Assembly (NCBI RefSeq): GCF_011050365.1
Contig: NZ_DRFV01000012.1
Location: 124,001 to 188,000, forward strand
Direction: 5' to 3'
DNA length: 64,000 nucleotides
Source: Pseudohongiella sp.
Lineage (GTDB): Bacteria > Pseudomonadota > Gammaproteobacteria > Pseudomonadales > Pseudohongiellaceae
The position numbers were made by a program, and so were the translations under genes. The notes beneath the pieces are model-generated. The model was given only the letters and a program-made list of their open reading frames with translations, made no database searches and was not told the origin of the DNA. This document shows, piece by piece, positions 56,437-64,000 of the stretch. How positions within the stretch are numbered: the first letter of the stretch is position 1; each line of letters starts with the position of its first letter.

Positions 56437-57891
56437 ATGAGTGAACAGGTGAGTGGCAACGCGCAGGTAGAAGACCTGATGCGCAAGGATTACGCAGCCG
56501 GGTTTCACTCTGCTATCGAATCCGACACCCTGCCACCGGGGCTCGACGAGGACACCGTGCGCTTCATTTCCGCGCAGAAAGAAGAGCCGGAATGGATGCT
56601 GGAATGGCGTCTGAAAGCCTACCGCGCCTGGCGCGAGATGGCTGAGCCGACGTGGGCGCACGTGCATTATCCGGAAATCGATTTTAGCTCGATCTCCTAC
56701 TACAGCTCACCGAAAAGCATGAAAAACCGGCCCAAAAGCCTTGATGAGGTCGATCCGGAGCTGATCGCCACCTATGAGAAGCTGGGCATCCCCCTGCATG
56801 AACAGGCGGCACTGGCCGGGGTGGCGGTGGATGCGGTGTTCGATTCGGTCTCCGTGGTGACCACCTTTCGCGAAAAGCTGTACGAAGCCGGCGTGATTTT
56901 CTGCCCCATCAGTGAAGCCGTGCACAAGCACCCCGAACTGGTGAAGAAGTACCTGGGCTCGGTGGTGCCGCAAAAAGACAATTTTTACGCCGCGCTGAAC
57001 TCTGCGGTGTTTTCTGATGGCTCTTTTGTCTATATCCCCAAGGGTGTGCGCTGCCCCATGGAGCTGTCCACCTATTTCCGCATTAACGAGCTCAACACCG
57101 GCCAGTTCGAACGCACCCTGATCATTGCCGAGGAAGGCTCCCATGTGAGCTATCTGGAAGGCTGTACCGCGCCCATGCGCGATGAAAATCAGCTGCATGC
57201 GGCGGTGGTAGAACTTGTGGCACTGGATGATGCCACCATCAAATACTCCACCGTGCAGAACTGGTACCCGGGCGACAAGAACGGCAAGGGCGGCATTTAC
57301 AACTTTGTCACCAAGCGCGGTATCGCGCATAAAAACGCGCGCATTTCCTGGACTCAGGTGGAGACCGGCTCTGCCGTCACCTGGAAATACCCCAGCTGCA
57401 TCCTGAAAGGCGACAACAGCGTCGGCGAGTTCTACTCGGTGGCTTTGACCAATAATTTTCAGCAGGCCGATACCGGCACCAAGATGATTCACCTGGGTAA
57501 GAACACCAGCTCTACCATCATCGCCAAGGGTATTTCTGCCGGGCGCAGCAACAGCTCCTATCGTGGGCTGGTGCGGATGAATCCGGGCGCTGAAGGCGCA
57601 CGTAACTTCACCCAGTGTGACTCGCTGTTGATCGGGGACCAGTGTGGCGCCCACACTTTCCCTTATATCGAGAATCGCAATTCTTCAGCGGTCATCGAAC
57701 ATGAGGCGACAACCTCCAAGGTCAGTGATGACCAGATGTTTTTGTGCCAGCAGCGTGGTCTGGACGCAGAAAAAGCGGTGTCCATGATCGTCAACGGTTT
57801 TTGCCGCGAAGTATTCAAAGAACTACCCATGGAGTTTGCGGTGGAAGCCGGCAAGCTGCTCGAAGTCAGCCTTGAAGGCTCGGTCGGATAA
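56437..57891 (+). CDS. sufB: Fe-S cluster assembly scaffold SufB
   Basis: About 484 aa. It starts [20 protein letters not shown] with AAAGAGG just upstream; the longer frame from 56377 is leader. It has the SufBD beta-helix core with [36 protein letters not shown] and [18 protein letters not shown], and the C-terminal conserved Cys/His/Glu region ([20 protein letters not shown]). Scaffold of the SufBC2D complex. First gene of sufBCDSATE. Confidence 0.97.
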   Translation: MSEQVSGNAQVEDLMRKDYAAGFHSAIESDTLPPGLDEDTVRFISAQKEEPEWMLEWRLKAYRAWREMAEPTWAHVHYPEIDFSSISYYSSPKSMKNRPKSLDEVDPELIATYEKLGIPLHEQAALAGVAVDAVFDSVSVVTTFREKLYEAGVIFCPISEAVHKHPELVKKYLGSVVPQKDNFYAALNSAVFSDGSFVYIPKGVRCPMELSTYFRINELNTGQFERTLIIAEEGSHVSYLEGCTAPMRDENQLHAAVVELVALDDATIKYSTVQNWYPGDKNGKGGIYNFVTKRGIAHKNARISWTQVETGSAVTWKYPSCILKGDNSVGEFYSVALTNNFQQADTGTKMIHLGKNTSSTIIAKGISAGRSNSSYRGLVRMNPGAEGARNFTQCDSLLIGDQCGAHTFPYIENRNSSAVIEHEATTSKVSDDQMFLCQQRGLDAEKAVSMIVNGFCREVFKELPMEFAVEAGKLLEVSLEGSVG

Positions 57892-57906
57892 CACGGAAAA
57901 CGAATT

Positions 57907-58656
57907 ATGCTCGAGATAAACAAACTCAACGCCCAGGTCGAAGACAAACAGATTTTGCACGACCTGAGTCTGAACATAAAAGCCGGCGAAGTGCATGCCA
58001 TCATGGGCCCCAACGGCTCAGGTAAAAGCACGCTGGGCAATGTGCTGACGGGCCGGGATGGTTATGAAGTGCTGTCCGGTGATATCACTTTCAACGGCAA
58101 GAATCTGCTGGATATGGGCATCGAAGAACGTGCACGCGAAGGCATGTTCCTGGCGTTTCAGTACCCGGTGGAAATTCCCGGTGTCAGCAATATGGAATTC
58201 CTGAAAGCTGCGGTGGATGCCCGGCGCAAACACCAGGGCCTGGAAGAGCTGTCCTCGTTTGATTTCATGAAGCTGGCGCGTGATACCAGCAAAAACGTGA
58301 GTCTTGACCCGTCATTTTTGAAGCGCGGCGTCAACGAAGGCTTCTCCGGCGGTGAGAAGAAACGCAATGAGATCATGCAGATGATGTTGCTGGAGCCCAG
58401 CCTGTGTATTCTCGATGAAACCGACTCCGGTCTGGATATCGATGCGCTGCAGGTGGTTGCCAGCGGCGTGAACGCCATGCGCAACAGTGAGCGCAGCTTT
58501 ATTGTGGTAACGCATTACCAGCGCCTGCTGGACTTTATTGTGCCGGATTACGTGCACGTATTGGCCGGTGGCAAGATCGTCAAAAGTGGTGACAAAGAGC
58601 TGGCCAGGGAACTGGAAGCGAAAGGTTACGGCTGGCTGGAAGGCGAGGTCGCCTGA
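57907..58656 (+). CDS. sufC: Fe-S assembly ATPase SufC
   Basis: 249 aa, ABC-type ATPase with Walker A GPNGSGKST, signature FSGGEKKRNE, Walker B LCILDETDSGLD and the H-loop VVTHYQ. It powers the SufBC2D scaffold. 15 nt after sufB and 1 nt before sufD. Confidence 0.98.
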   Translation: MLEINKLNAQVEDKQILHDLSLNIKAGEVHAIMGPNGSGKSTLGNVLTGRDGYEVLSGDITFNGKNLLDMGIEERAREGMFLAFQYPVEIPGVSNMEFLKAAVDARRKHQGLEELSSFDFMKLARDTSKNVSLDPSFLKRGVNEGFSGGEKKRNEIMQMMLLEPSLCILDETDSGLDIDALQVVASGVNAMRNSERSFIVVTHYQRLLDFIVPDYVHVLAGGKIVKSGDKELARELEAKGYGWLEGEVA

Positions 58657-58657
58657 T

Positions 58658-60076
58658 ATGTCCGCAATCGCCACACCCGCCGCTGAGTTTCAGAAGCATG
58701 CGCTGACCCTGGCCGCCGCGCAATCGGCTACCATCGCCCAGCACAACAACAGTCCGGCCTGGATGACGACCCTGCGAGAGCAGGGCGCCGCCGACTTTGC
58801 CCGCACGCCATGGCCCGGCCGCAAGACCGAGCAGTGGAAATACACCAGTCTGCAATCGTTGCAGGATTTTGTTGCGGCCGATTGGGGCGCGGCGCTCGTG
58901 CCGGCTGCCGGACATGAGGCAGTAACAACGGGCTCGGCGGTCAGCAGCGCGTTGCTGAGTTTTGATGCCACCCGCCTGGTCTTTGTTGATGGTGTGTTTG
59001 ATGCCAGAGCATCCGATGCGCTGCCATCGGGCATGACGCTGTTCAGCCTGGCAGATGACGCTGCCAGCAAGATTATTGCCGACAATCTGGGACGCGTTGC
59101 GGGCAGTGTCGACGCCGCGCGTCGCAACCTGTTTAGCATGCTCAACAATGCCTGGACCCGCGACGGTCTGCTGGTGCACCTGCCGCGTTCGGTGACCCTG
59201 GAAAAACCGCTGTATATCGCCCATGTGTCATCGGCGGCGCCGGCCAACACCGAGGCCACGGTGGCCAACCAGCGTGTGCTGGTGGTGATGGAAGAGGGCA
59301 GCAGCGCCCAGATCGTTGAGCACTACATTGCCAGCACGCCCGGACAGGCCGCGTTCGTGAACGCCCTGACCGAAATCCAGCTCGGCAACAACGCCAGCCT
59401 GCATCACACCCGCCTGAACATGGAAGACGAAGCCTTGTCCCATGTCGGCGCCGTGCACCTCAACCTGCAGCGCGACGCACGCTTCCACGGCTTCACCATT
59501 GCCGAAGGCAGCCGCCTGAAACGCATTGACTATCAGATGAATCACTGCGGGCAGGGCGCCGAACTCAACCTGGATGGTGTCTACCTGGCACGCAACAAAC
59601 AACTGGTGGATTACCACACCACCATCGAGCATCGCGTGCCCAATGGCACCAGCAAAGAAGTGTTCCGTGGCATAATTGGCGACAAGGCCAGGGCGGTGTT
59701 CAATGGCCGCATCCATATCCACAAGGATGCCCAGAAAACCCTGGCCGAGCTGAACAACCGTAATCTGCTGACCTCCAACAGCGCCGAGATCGACACCAAG
59801 CCGGAGCTGGAAATTTACGCTGACGATGTGCGCTGTGCGCACGGCGCCACCATCAGTCAGCTTGACGAGACGGCGCTGTATTATCTGCAAAGCCGGGGTA
59901 TCAGCCCGGCGCAGGCGCGCGTTATGCTCAGCTTCGGTTTTATCAACGAACTGCTTCAGGGTCTGCCGCATGAAGATATCAAGACGGCCCTGGGCACACA
60001 CCTGAGCGCGCTGTTTGCGGCCGATCGTGCCTTTGTCAGTGATGGTGACGTCCGTGACGCTGCCGAGAGTGCCTGA
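58658..60076 (+). CDS. sufD: Fe-S assembly protein SufD
   Basis: 472 aa. An N-terminal helical part (ARTPWPGRKTEQWKYTSLQS) is followed by a beta-helix core with GQGAELNLDGVYLARNKQLVDYHTTIEH in the C-terminal third (residues about 305-330), ending with the SufBD motif ISQLDETALYYLQSRGISPAQA. Partner of SufB and SufC. I use the ATG at 58658, directly after the sufC stop; the longer frame overlaps sufC heavily. Confidence 0.97.
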   Translation: MSAIATPAAEFQKHALTLAAAQSATIAQHNNSPAWMTTLREQGAADFARTPWPGRKTEQWKYTSLQSLQDFVAADWGAALVPAAGHEAVTTGSAVSSALLSFDATRLVFVDGVFDARASDALPSGMTLFSLADDAASKIIADNLGRVAGSVDAARRNLFSMLNNAWTRDGLLVHLPRSVTLEKPLYIAHVSSAAPANTEATVANQRVLVVMEEGSSAQIVEHYIASTPGQAAFVNALTEIQLGNNASLHHTRLNMEDEALSHVGAVHLNLQRDARFHGFTIAEGSRLKRIDYQMNHCGQGAELNLDGVYLARNKQLVDYHTTIEHRVPNGTSKEVFRGIIGDKARAVFNGRIHIHKDAQKTLAELNNRNLLTSNSAEIDTKPELEIYADDVRCAHGATISQLDETALYYLQSRGISPAQARVMLSFGFINELLQGLPHEDIKTALGTHLSALFAADRAFVSDGDVRDAAESA

Positions 60077-60077
60077 C

Positions 60078-61331
60078 GTGGGCGCAGCGAATACAGCCGA
60101 ATTAAACACAACCGGCTTTGACGTGGAGCGGGTGCGTGCGGATTTTCCGATTTTGCAGCAGCAGGTTAACGGACATCCGCTGGTGTACCTGGACAACGCC
60201 GCCACCACCCAAAAGCCGCGCGCCGTGATTGATGCCATCAGCGACTATTACTGCCACGACAACAGCAATGTGCACCGCGGTGCGCATGCACTGAGTGACA
60301 GAGCCACCGCAAAATTTGAAGCCGCGCGGCAGAGCGTCGCCGACTTTCTGCACGCCGAATCATCGGTGCAGATTCTGTGGACACGCGGCACTACTGAAGC
60401 CATCAACCTGGTGGCCTCCAGTTGGGGCGGTGCCAATCTGAAAGCCGGTGATCGTATTCTGGTCTCCGCCATGGAACATCACTCCAACATCGTGCCCTGG
60501 CAGATCGTTGCGGAGAAAACCGGCGCGCAGGTTGAAGTGATTCCGGTGGATGACACCGGCACGCTGGATGTAAAAGCCTTTGCCATGATGCTCGACCACC
60601 GGGTGCGCATGGTGGCGGTCAATCATGTGTCCAATGCGCTGGGCAGCATCAACCCGGTTGCCGACATGATCAGACTGGCGCATGAGGCCGGTGCCCTGGT
60701 GCTCATTGACGGCGCCCAGGCGATCGCGCACTGGCCGGTTGATGTGCAGGCCCTGGACTGTGATTTCTACACGTTCTCCGGCCACAAGCTGTTCGGGCCA
60801 ACGGGTATCGGTGTGCTGTATGGCCGCCGCGAATTGCTCGACGCCATGCCGCCGTATCAGGGTGGCGGCGAAATGATTGAAACGGTGAGTTTTACCGGCA
60901 CCACCTATAACCAGCTGCCGTACAAGTTTGAAGCCGGCACGCCCGACATTGCCGGCGCCATCGGCCTGGGCGCGGCGATTGATTATGTTAATGCGCTTGA
61001 CCGCGCCGCTGCCGCCGCGCACGAAGATGCGCTGCTGGCTTACGCCCGTGACAAGGCGCTGCAGGTGCCCGGGCTGCGTCTTATCGGCACCGCCACCAAC
61101 AAGGTCGCCGTGCTCAGTTTTGTACTGGAAGGTGTCCACCCGTCAGACATCGGTATGTTGATGGACCAGCAGGGTATCGCGGTGCGTACCGGTCATCATT
61201 GTGCACAACCGCTGATGGACCAGTACCAATTGCCCGGCACCGTGCGGGCGAGTTTCAGTATTTACAATACATTCGACGATGTTGACCGGCTGTTTGCCGC
61301 CCTGGAAAAAGCCAGAGGCATGTTGCTGTAG
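60078..61331 (+). CDS. sufS: cysteine desulfurase SufS
   Basis: 417 aa, class II cysteine desulfurase. The PLP lysine is Lys237 in FSGHKLFGPTG and the active-site cysteine is Cys375 in RTGHHCAQP. It supplies persulfide sulfur to SufE. The start is GTG at 60078, one base after the sufD stop, with GAGAG upstream; the longer frame from 60015 lies inside sufD. N-terminal segment VRADFPILQQQVNGHPLVYL is typical. Confidence 0.97.
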   Translation: MGAANTAELNTTGFDVERVRADFPILQQQVNGHPLVYLDNAATTQKPRAVIDAISDYYCHDNSNVHRGAHALSDRATAKFEAARQSVADFLHAESSVQILWTRGTTEAINLVASSWGGANLKAGDRILVSAMEHHSNIVPWQIVAEKTGAQVEVIPVDDTGTLDVKAFAMMLDHRVRMVAVNHVSNALGSINPVADMIRLAHEAGALVLIDGAQAIAHWPVDVQALDCDFYTFSGHKLFGPTGIGVLYGRRELLDAMPPYQGGGEMIETVSFTGTTYNQLPYKFEAGTPDIAGAIGLGAAIDYVNALDRAAAAAHEDALLAYARDKALQVPGLRLIGTATNKVAVLSFVLEGVHPSDIGMLMDQQGIAVRTGHHCAQPLMDQYQLPGTVRASFSIYNTFDDVDRLFAALEKARGMLL

Positions 61332-61371
61332 TGCAACAACAGTGGTTCGATGTCAAAAAGAGGGTAATATC

Positions 61372-61740
61372 ATGGCTGTAGAAACGTTTGATCCGCGTAC
61401 TGCTGCCAACACGCCGGTCACCGTAAGCCCGGCGGCAGTAGAACATTTTCGCCGACAGTTGCAAAAGGACCAGAGCGCCCAGGCCGTTCGCCTGAGCGTG
61501 AAGGAAAGCGGCTGCACCGGTTTCATGTATGTGGTTGACCTGGTACCTGACCTGAACGCCGACGATATCCGCCAGACCCTGGATGAGGGTGTGGACCTGA
61601 TGATTGATCGCGGCAGTCTGGGTGTGGTCAGTGGCACACAGATAGACATCGTTACCGAAGGCGTCAACCGCCAACTTCGTTTTCAGAACCCCAACGCCAA
61701 GGATCATTGCGGCTGCGGTGAAAGTTTCAGCGTTGGCTAG
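61372..61740 (+). CDS. sufA: A-type Fe-S carrier (SufA/IscA/ErpA-like)
   Basis: 122 aa with the three conserved cysteines, one in KESGCTGFMYVVD and two in the C-terminal CGCGESF. A-type carriers hold and pass Fe-S clusters from SufBCD to apo-proteins. The ATG at 61372 has AGAGGG upstream. 40 nt after sufS. Position in the suf operon supports sufA over iscA or erpA. Confidence 0.92.
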   Translation: MAVETFDPRTAANTPVTVSPAAVEHFRRQLQKDQSAQAVRLSVKESGCTGFMYVVDLVPDLNADDIRQTLDEGVDLMIDRGSLGVVSGTQIDIVTEGVNRQLRFQNPNAKDHCGCGESFSVG

Positions 61741-61790
61741 TGTTGGTTATCGTATTCCAACAAAGCCAGCCGCAATACAGAGAGTAAAAC

Positions 61791-62324
61791 ATGCAGCGAC
61801 AGATGGTTGTAGCGCAAGCGGACTGCCCGGCACGACGTGTGCCGGACGGCACGCCGATTACCATTGCCAAGGACAGTTTTGTCAGCATCACCCAGGCTCT
61901 GGGCGGTAACTACACCGTTGTCCACAATGGCCAGATGCTGCGTGTGGACGGCACCGATGCCGCCATCCTGGGCCTGAAGCCGGAGACGCTGAGCTTTCCC
62001 CCGGCGACCGATGACCGTATTCACGAAGAACAGGTCTGGGAAGCACTGGGCACAGTGTTTGATCCGGAGATTCCTGTTGACCTGGTTAATCTGGGACTTA
62101 TCTATAAAGTCGCCCTGGATCAGGACAATAAAACCGTCAATATCGAGATGACCCTGACCGCACCTGGTTGCGGCATGGGCCCGGTGCTGGTCGGTGACGT
62201 GGAATACCGCGTGCGCAAAGTGCCCAATGTTGAAACCGTCAACGTGGATCTGGTGTTTGATCCGCCCTGGAGCCGCGACATGATGAGTGAAGAGGCGCAA
62301 TTGGAAACCGGGATGTTTTTTTAA
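61791..62324 (+). CDS. sufT: Fe-S maturation factor SufT (DUF59/MIP18)
   Basis: 177 aa. An N-terminal extension of about 75 residues (ITIAKDSFVSITQALGGNYT) is followed by the MIP18/DUF59 domain with FDPEIPVDLVNLGLIY and the conserved Cys in TLTAPGCGMGPVL, ending VNVDLVFDPPWSRDMMS. SufT aids Fe-S protein maturation, mainly at high demand. Its stop overlaps the sufE start (TAATG). Confidence 0.95.
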   Translation: MQRQMVVAQADCPARRVPDGTPITIAKDSFVSITQALGGNYTVVHNGQMLRVDGTDAAILGLKPETLSFPPATDDRIHEEQVWEALGTVFDPEIPVDLVNLGLIYKVALDQDNKTVNIEMTLTAPGCGMGPVLVGDVEYRVRKVPNVETVNVDLVFDPPWSRDMMSEEAQLETGMFF

Positions 62325-62749
62325 TGAAAGAGTTTGGCACTGACATTACCACTGACGACATCATCGACACGTTGGCATTTTTTGACAGTTGGGATGACCG
62401 CTATAAATACATCATCGATCTGGGCAAGGAACTGCCGCCGTTGCCGGACAGCGAGCATGTTGACGAGAACATCATTCGCGGCTGTCAGAGCAAAGTCTGG
62501 CTGGCCAGTGAGCAGCGCGACGGCGTGCTGTATTTTCAGGTCGACAGCGACGCGTTTATTGTCAAAGGTTTACTGGGCGTGGTGCTGGCAGCGTACAACA
62601 GCAAAACCCCGCAGCAGATTCTGGATTTTGACATCGAAGCCTATTTTGCCGAACTGGATCTGATGCGTCACCTGAGCCCGACCCGCGGCAGCGGTCTGCA
62701 GGCCATGGTGGCCCGTATCAAGAATATCGCGGCCTCGGCTGCGGCCTAG
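62324..62749 (+). CDS. sufE: sulfur acceptor SufE
   Basis: 141 aa with DSWDDRYKYIIDLGKELPPLP and the acceptor cysteine in VDENIIRGCQSKVWL. It takes the persulfide from SufS and passes it to SufB. Last gene of the operon; it converges with the Sel1 genes after 12 nt. Confidence 0.97.
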   Translation: MKEFGTDITTDDIIDTLAFFDSWDDRYKYIIDLGKELPPLPDSEHVDENIIRGCQSKVWLASEQRDGVLYFQVDSDAFIVKGLLGVVLAAYNSKTPQQILDFDIEAYFAELDLMRHLSPTRGSGLQAMVARIKNIAASAAA

Positions 62750-62761
62750 CCTCTTAAGCGG

Positions 62762-63460
62762 CTAACCTCGGAACTCCAATACCCACTGCGCATATTCGCG
62801 CTGCGCCTGATCCAGTTGCGCAGGCGTCATGGCAGCTTCGATCCGGCCTACCAGTTCTGCGGCACCCGTGGCCTCATTGTCACGCGCCAGTCGCGCCCAC
62901 AGATATGCCCGGGTCAGATCCTGCGTCACGCCTTCACCGGCTTCATACATGGTAGCCAGGTTGTACTGGGCACCGGCATGTTCGTATTCGGCAGCTTCCT
63001 GATACCAAATGGCAGCCTGCTGCAGGTTCTGCCGGCGGCTTATCAGGGATAGCGGCCACACCTGCATCAACGCCGAGTTCATGCCCTGGCCGTTGTAGTA
63101 CATGGTTGCCAGGTTGAACATCGAATTCAGATGTCCCTGATCAGCGGCCTGCGACAGCCAGTGGAACGCGGTTTCGTAACTCTGCTCCACGCCCTGACCG
63201 GTGTAATACATCACCCCCAGGTTGTACTGCGCCAAATGCAGGCCTTCCTCCTCGGCCGCCCGCGTGAACTCGGTCAGCGCGGTGGCGTAGTCACCGGCTT
63301 CCATCGCTTCGACCGCCGCGTAATAATCCGTGTAGTCGGGCAGTTCGGTATCTTCATCCGCGATGGTGATCTGCGCCCGGGCGGGCAGGGCGATGGTCAG
63401 TAACAGCGCCAACAGCAGACCGGTGGCACGCAGTTGTTGAGCTAATCTGGAATAGGTCAT
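62762..63460 (-). CDS. exported Sel1-repeat protein
   Basis: About 232 aa. A signal peptide (LLLALLLTIALPARAQ) is followed by about four Sel1-like repeats, each with the AQYNLGVMYYTGQGV-type pattern and QAADQG or AAEYEHAGAQYNLA links. Sel1 proteins act as periplasmic scaffolds in several systems; nothing shows the partner here. The ATG at 63460 overlaps the stop of the next upstream gene (ATGA), so it is translationally coupled to it. The longer frame to 63628 is inside that gene. Confidence 0.88.
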   Translation of the reverse strand: MTYSRLAQQLRATGLLLALLLTIALPARAQITIADEDTELPDYTDYYAAVEAMEAGDYATALTEFTRAAEEEGLHLAQYNLGVMYYTGQGVEQSYETAFHWLSQAADQGHLNSMFNLATMYYNGQGMNSALMQVWPLSLISRRQNLQQAAIWYQEAAEYEHAGAQYNLATMYEAGEGVTQDLTRAYLWARLARDNEATGAAELVGRIEAAMTPAQLDQAQREYAQWVLEFRG

Positions 63461-64000
63461 GGTATCTCTGAGGTCGTTGTGCCGGATTGGCGCTGGTTGA
63501 ACAGGTCGATCCATTGCCGGGCTTCTTCCTGCATGGCGGCGACTTCGTTGGTCGGCAGCAGTTCCTGCACCAGCACTGCATTGGCTGCAGCCGCCTGGTG
63601 GCCGGCCGCCCCTGCCAGAGTAAACCACTTGTAAGCCTGTGGTACATTCTGTGGCACGCCCAGCTGGCCGTTAAACAACAGCACCGCAAGAGTATACTGA
63701 GAAGGTGGGTCGCCATTGTCGGCGGCCCGGACAAACCACGTCACCGCCTGCGCCGGATCTTTCACCACACCGATGCCGTTGAGATACATCACTGCGATAT
63801 TGTACTGCGCGTTGGCATTGCCGCTTTCCGCCGCCAGGGTAAACCAGCGCAGGGCGGCAAAGTTATCCTGCTCAACCCCTTCGCCGCGAAGATAGCGGCT
63901 ACCCAGTGTGAACTGCGCATTGGCGTTGCCGCTGTCAGCCTGCGATGTCAGCGCCGTCAGCGACGGCTCCTGTGCATCAGCAGCCAGCGCCGGTGCCGCC
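63457..64000 (-). CDS. Sel1-repeat protein, N-terminus beyond window
   Basis: Partial; the reading frame is open from the stop at 63457 to the window edge. The visible 181 residues contain repeats such as AQFTLGSRYLRGEGV, AQYNIAVMYLNGIGV and QYTLAVLLFNGQLGV, Sel1 units of about 36 residues. The first visible residues, Ala-rich (AAPALAADAQEP), look like the end of a signal peptide. Downstream Sel1 gene overlaps by 4 nt, so the two form an operon. Confidence 0.85.
   Translation of the reverse strand, partial: AAPALAADAQEPSLTALTSQADSGNANAQFTLGSRYLRGEGVEQDNFAALRWFTLAAESGNANAQYNIAVMYLNGIGVVKDPAQAVTWFVRAADNGDPPSQYTLAVLLFNGQLGVPQNVPQAYKWFTLAGAAGHQAAAANAVLVQELLPTNEVAAMQEEARQWIDLFNQRQSGTTTSEIP

Noticed and set aside
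56707-57654. 315-aa antisense frame inside sufB
   Set aside because: Lies entirely within an intact conserved gene and resembles no known protein.
59228-60238. 336-aa antisense frame over sufD/sufS
   Set aside because: Antisense shadow of two intact suf genes.
1-64000. CRISPR arrays, transposases, toxin-antitoxin pairs, phage genes
   Set aside because: None seen. The only tandem direct repeats are the 190-bp tRNA units and the 525-bp intragenic repeat, neither of which has CRISPR spacing.

Overview
The window is a typical chromosome segment of an aerobic, Gram-negative gammaproteobacterium. The evidence is the set of conserved neighbourhoods: yfgM-bamB-der, guaB-guaA, ffh-rpsP-rimM-trmD-rplS beside corC/ypjD, dsbC-hom-thrC-recJ, alaS-lysC-csrA-tRNA-Ser, a psp envelope-stress cluster and a seven-gene suf operon. 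Base composition is moderately GC rich. The content fits a marine or aquatic lineage near the former Cellvibrionales/Oceanospirillales, but the sequence alone does not fix the family. No rRNA, CRISPR array, complete insertion sequence or phage gene was seen.

Layout. 1-10.3 kb: outer-membrane assembly and ribosome GTPase genes (yfgM, bamB, der), a DoxX membrane protein, rodA, a DsbA-like thioredoxin coupled to xseA, then guaBA with a clear promoter and terminator. 10.3-16.4 kb: an outer-membrane barrel, tadA, purL and a NIF3-like CutA-fold protein. 16.4-22.6 kb: a hairpin-rich convergent spacer, then the minus-strand operon pspA-pspB-pspC-DUF3135-Nudix driven by a visible sigma-54 promoter, with pspF divergent and followed by a 7TM-PAS protein and an Sfp-type phosphopantetheinyl transferase. 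22.6-35.6 kb: corC and ypjD, the ffh/ribosomal block, dsbC-hom-thrC-recJ and a MocR regulator. 35.7-44.6 kb: a secreted redoxin, DUF2970 and DsbD-like trio, an AI-2E family permease, alaS, lysC and csrA.

44.7-53.2 kb is the accessory-looking part. tRNA-Ser(GCU) is followed by two tandem 190-bp repeats, each ending in a copy of the tRNA 3' end. Next come a large secreted beta-propeller/repeat protein, a secreted TonB-C-domain protein, a DUF6351 lipoprotein hydrolase with a palindrome in its promoter region, and a lipoprotein/TPR gene pair. 53.3-64 kb returns to core genes: a 3-hydroxyacyl-CoA dehydrogenase, DUF2750, ppnN, the operon sufB-C-D-S-A-T-E behind an IscR-type operator/promoter, and two overlapping Sel1-repeat genes, the second cut by the window end.

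Most genes have well-known roles. The most unusual features are the tRNA-terminal repeats, the AGGGAT-loop hairpin cluster, the extended psp locus and the uncharacterised secreted proteins downstream of tRNA-Ser. No clearly new multi-gene defence or mobile system is visible.
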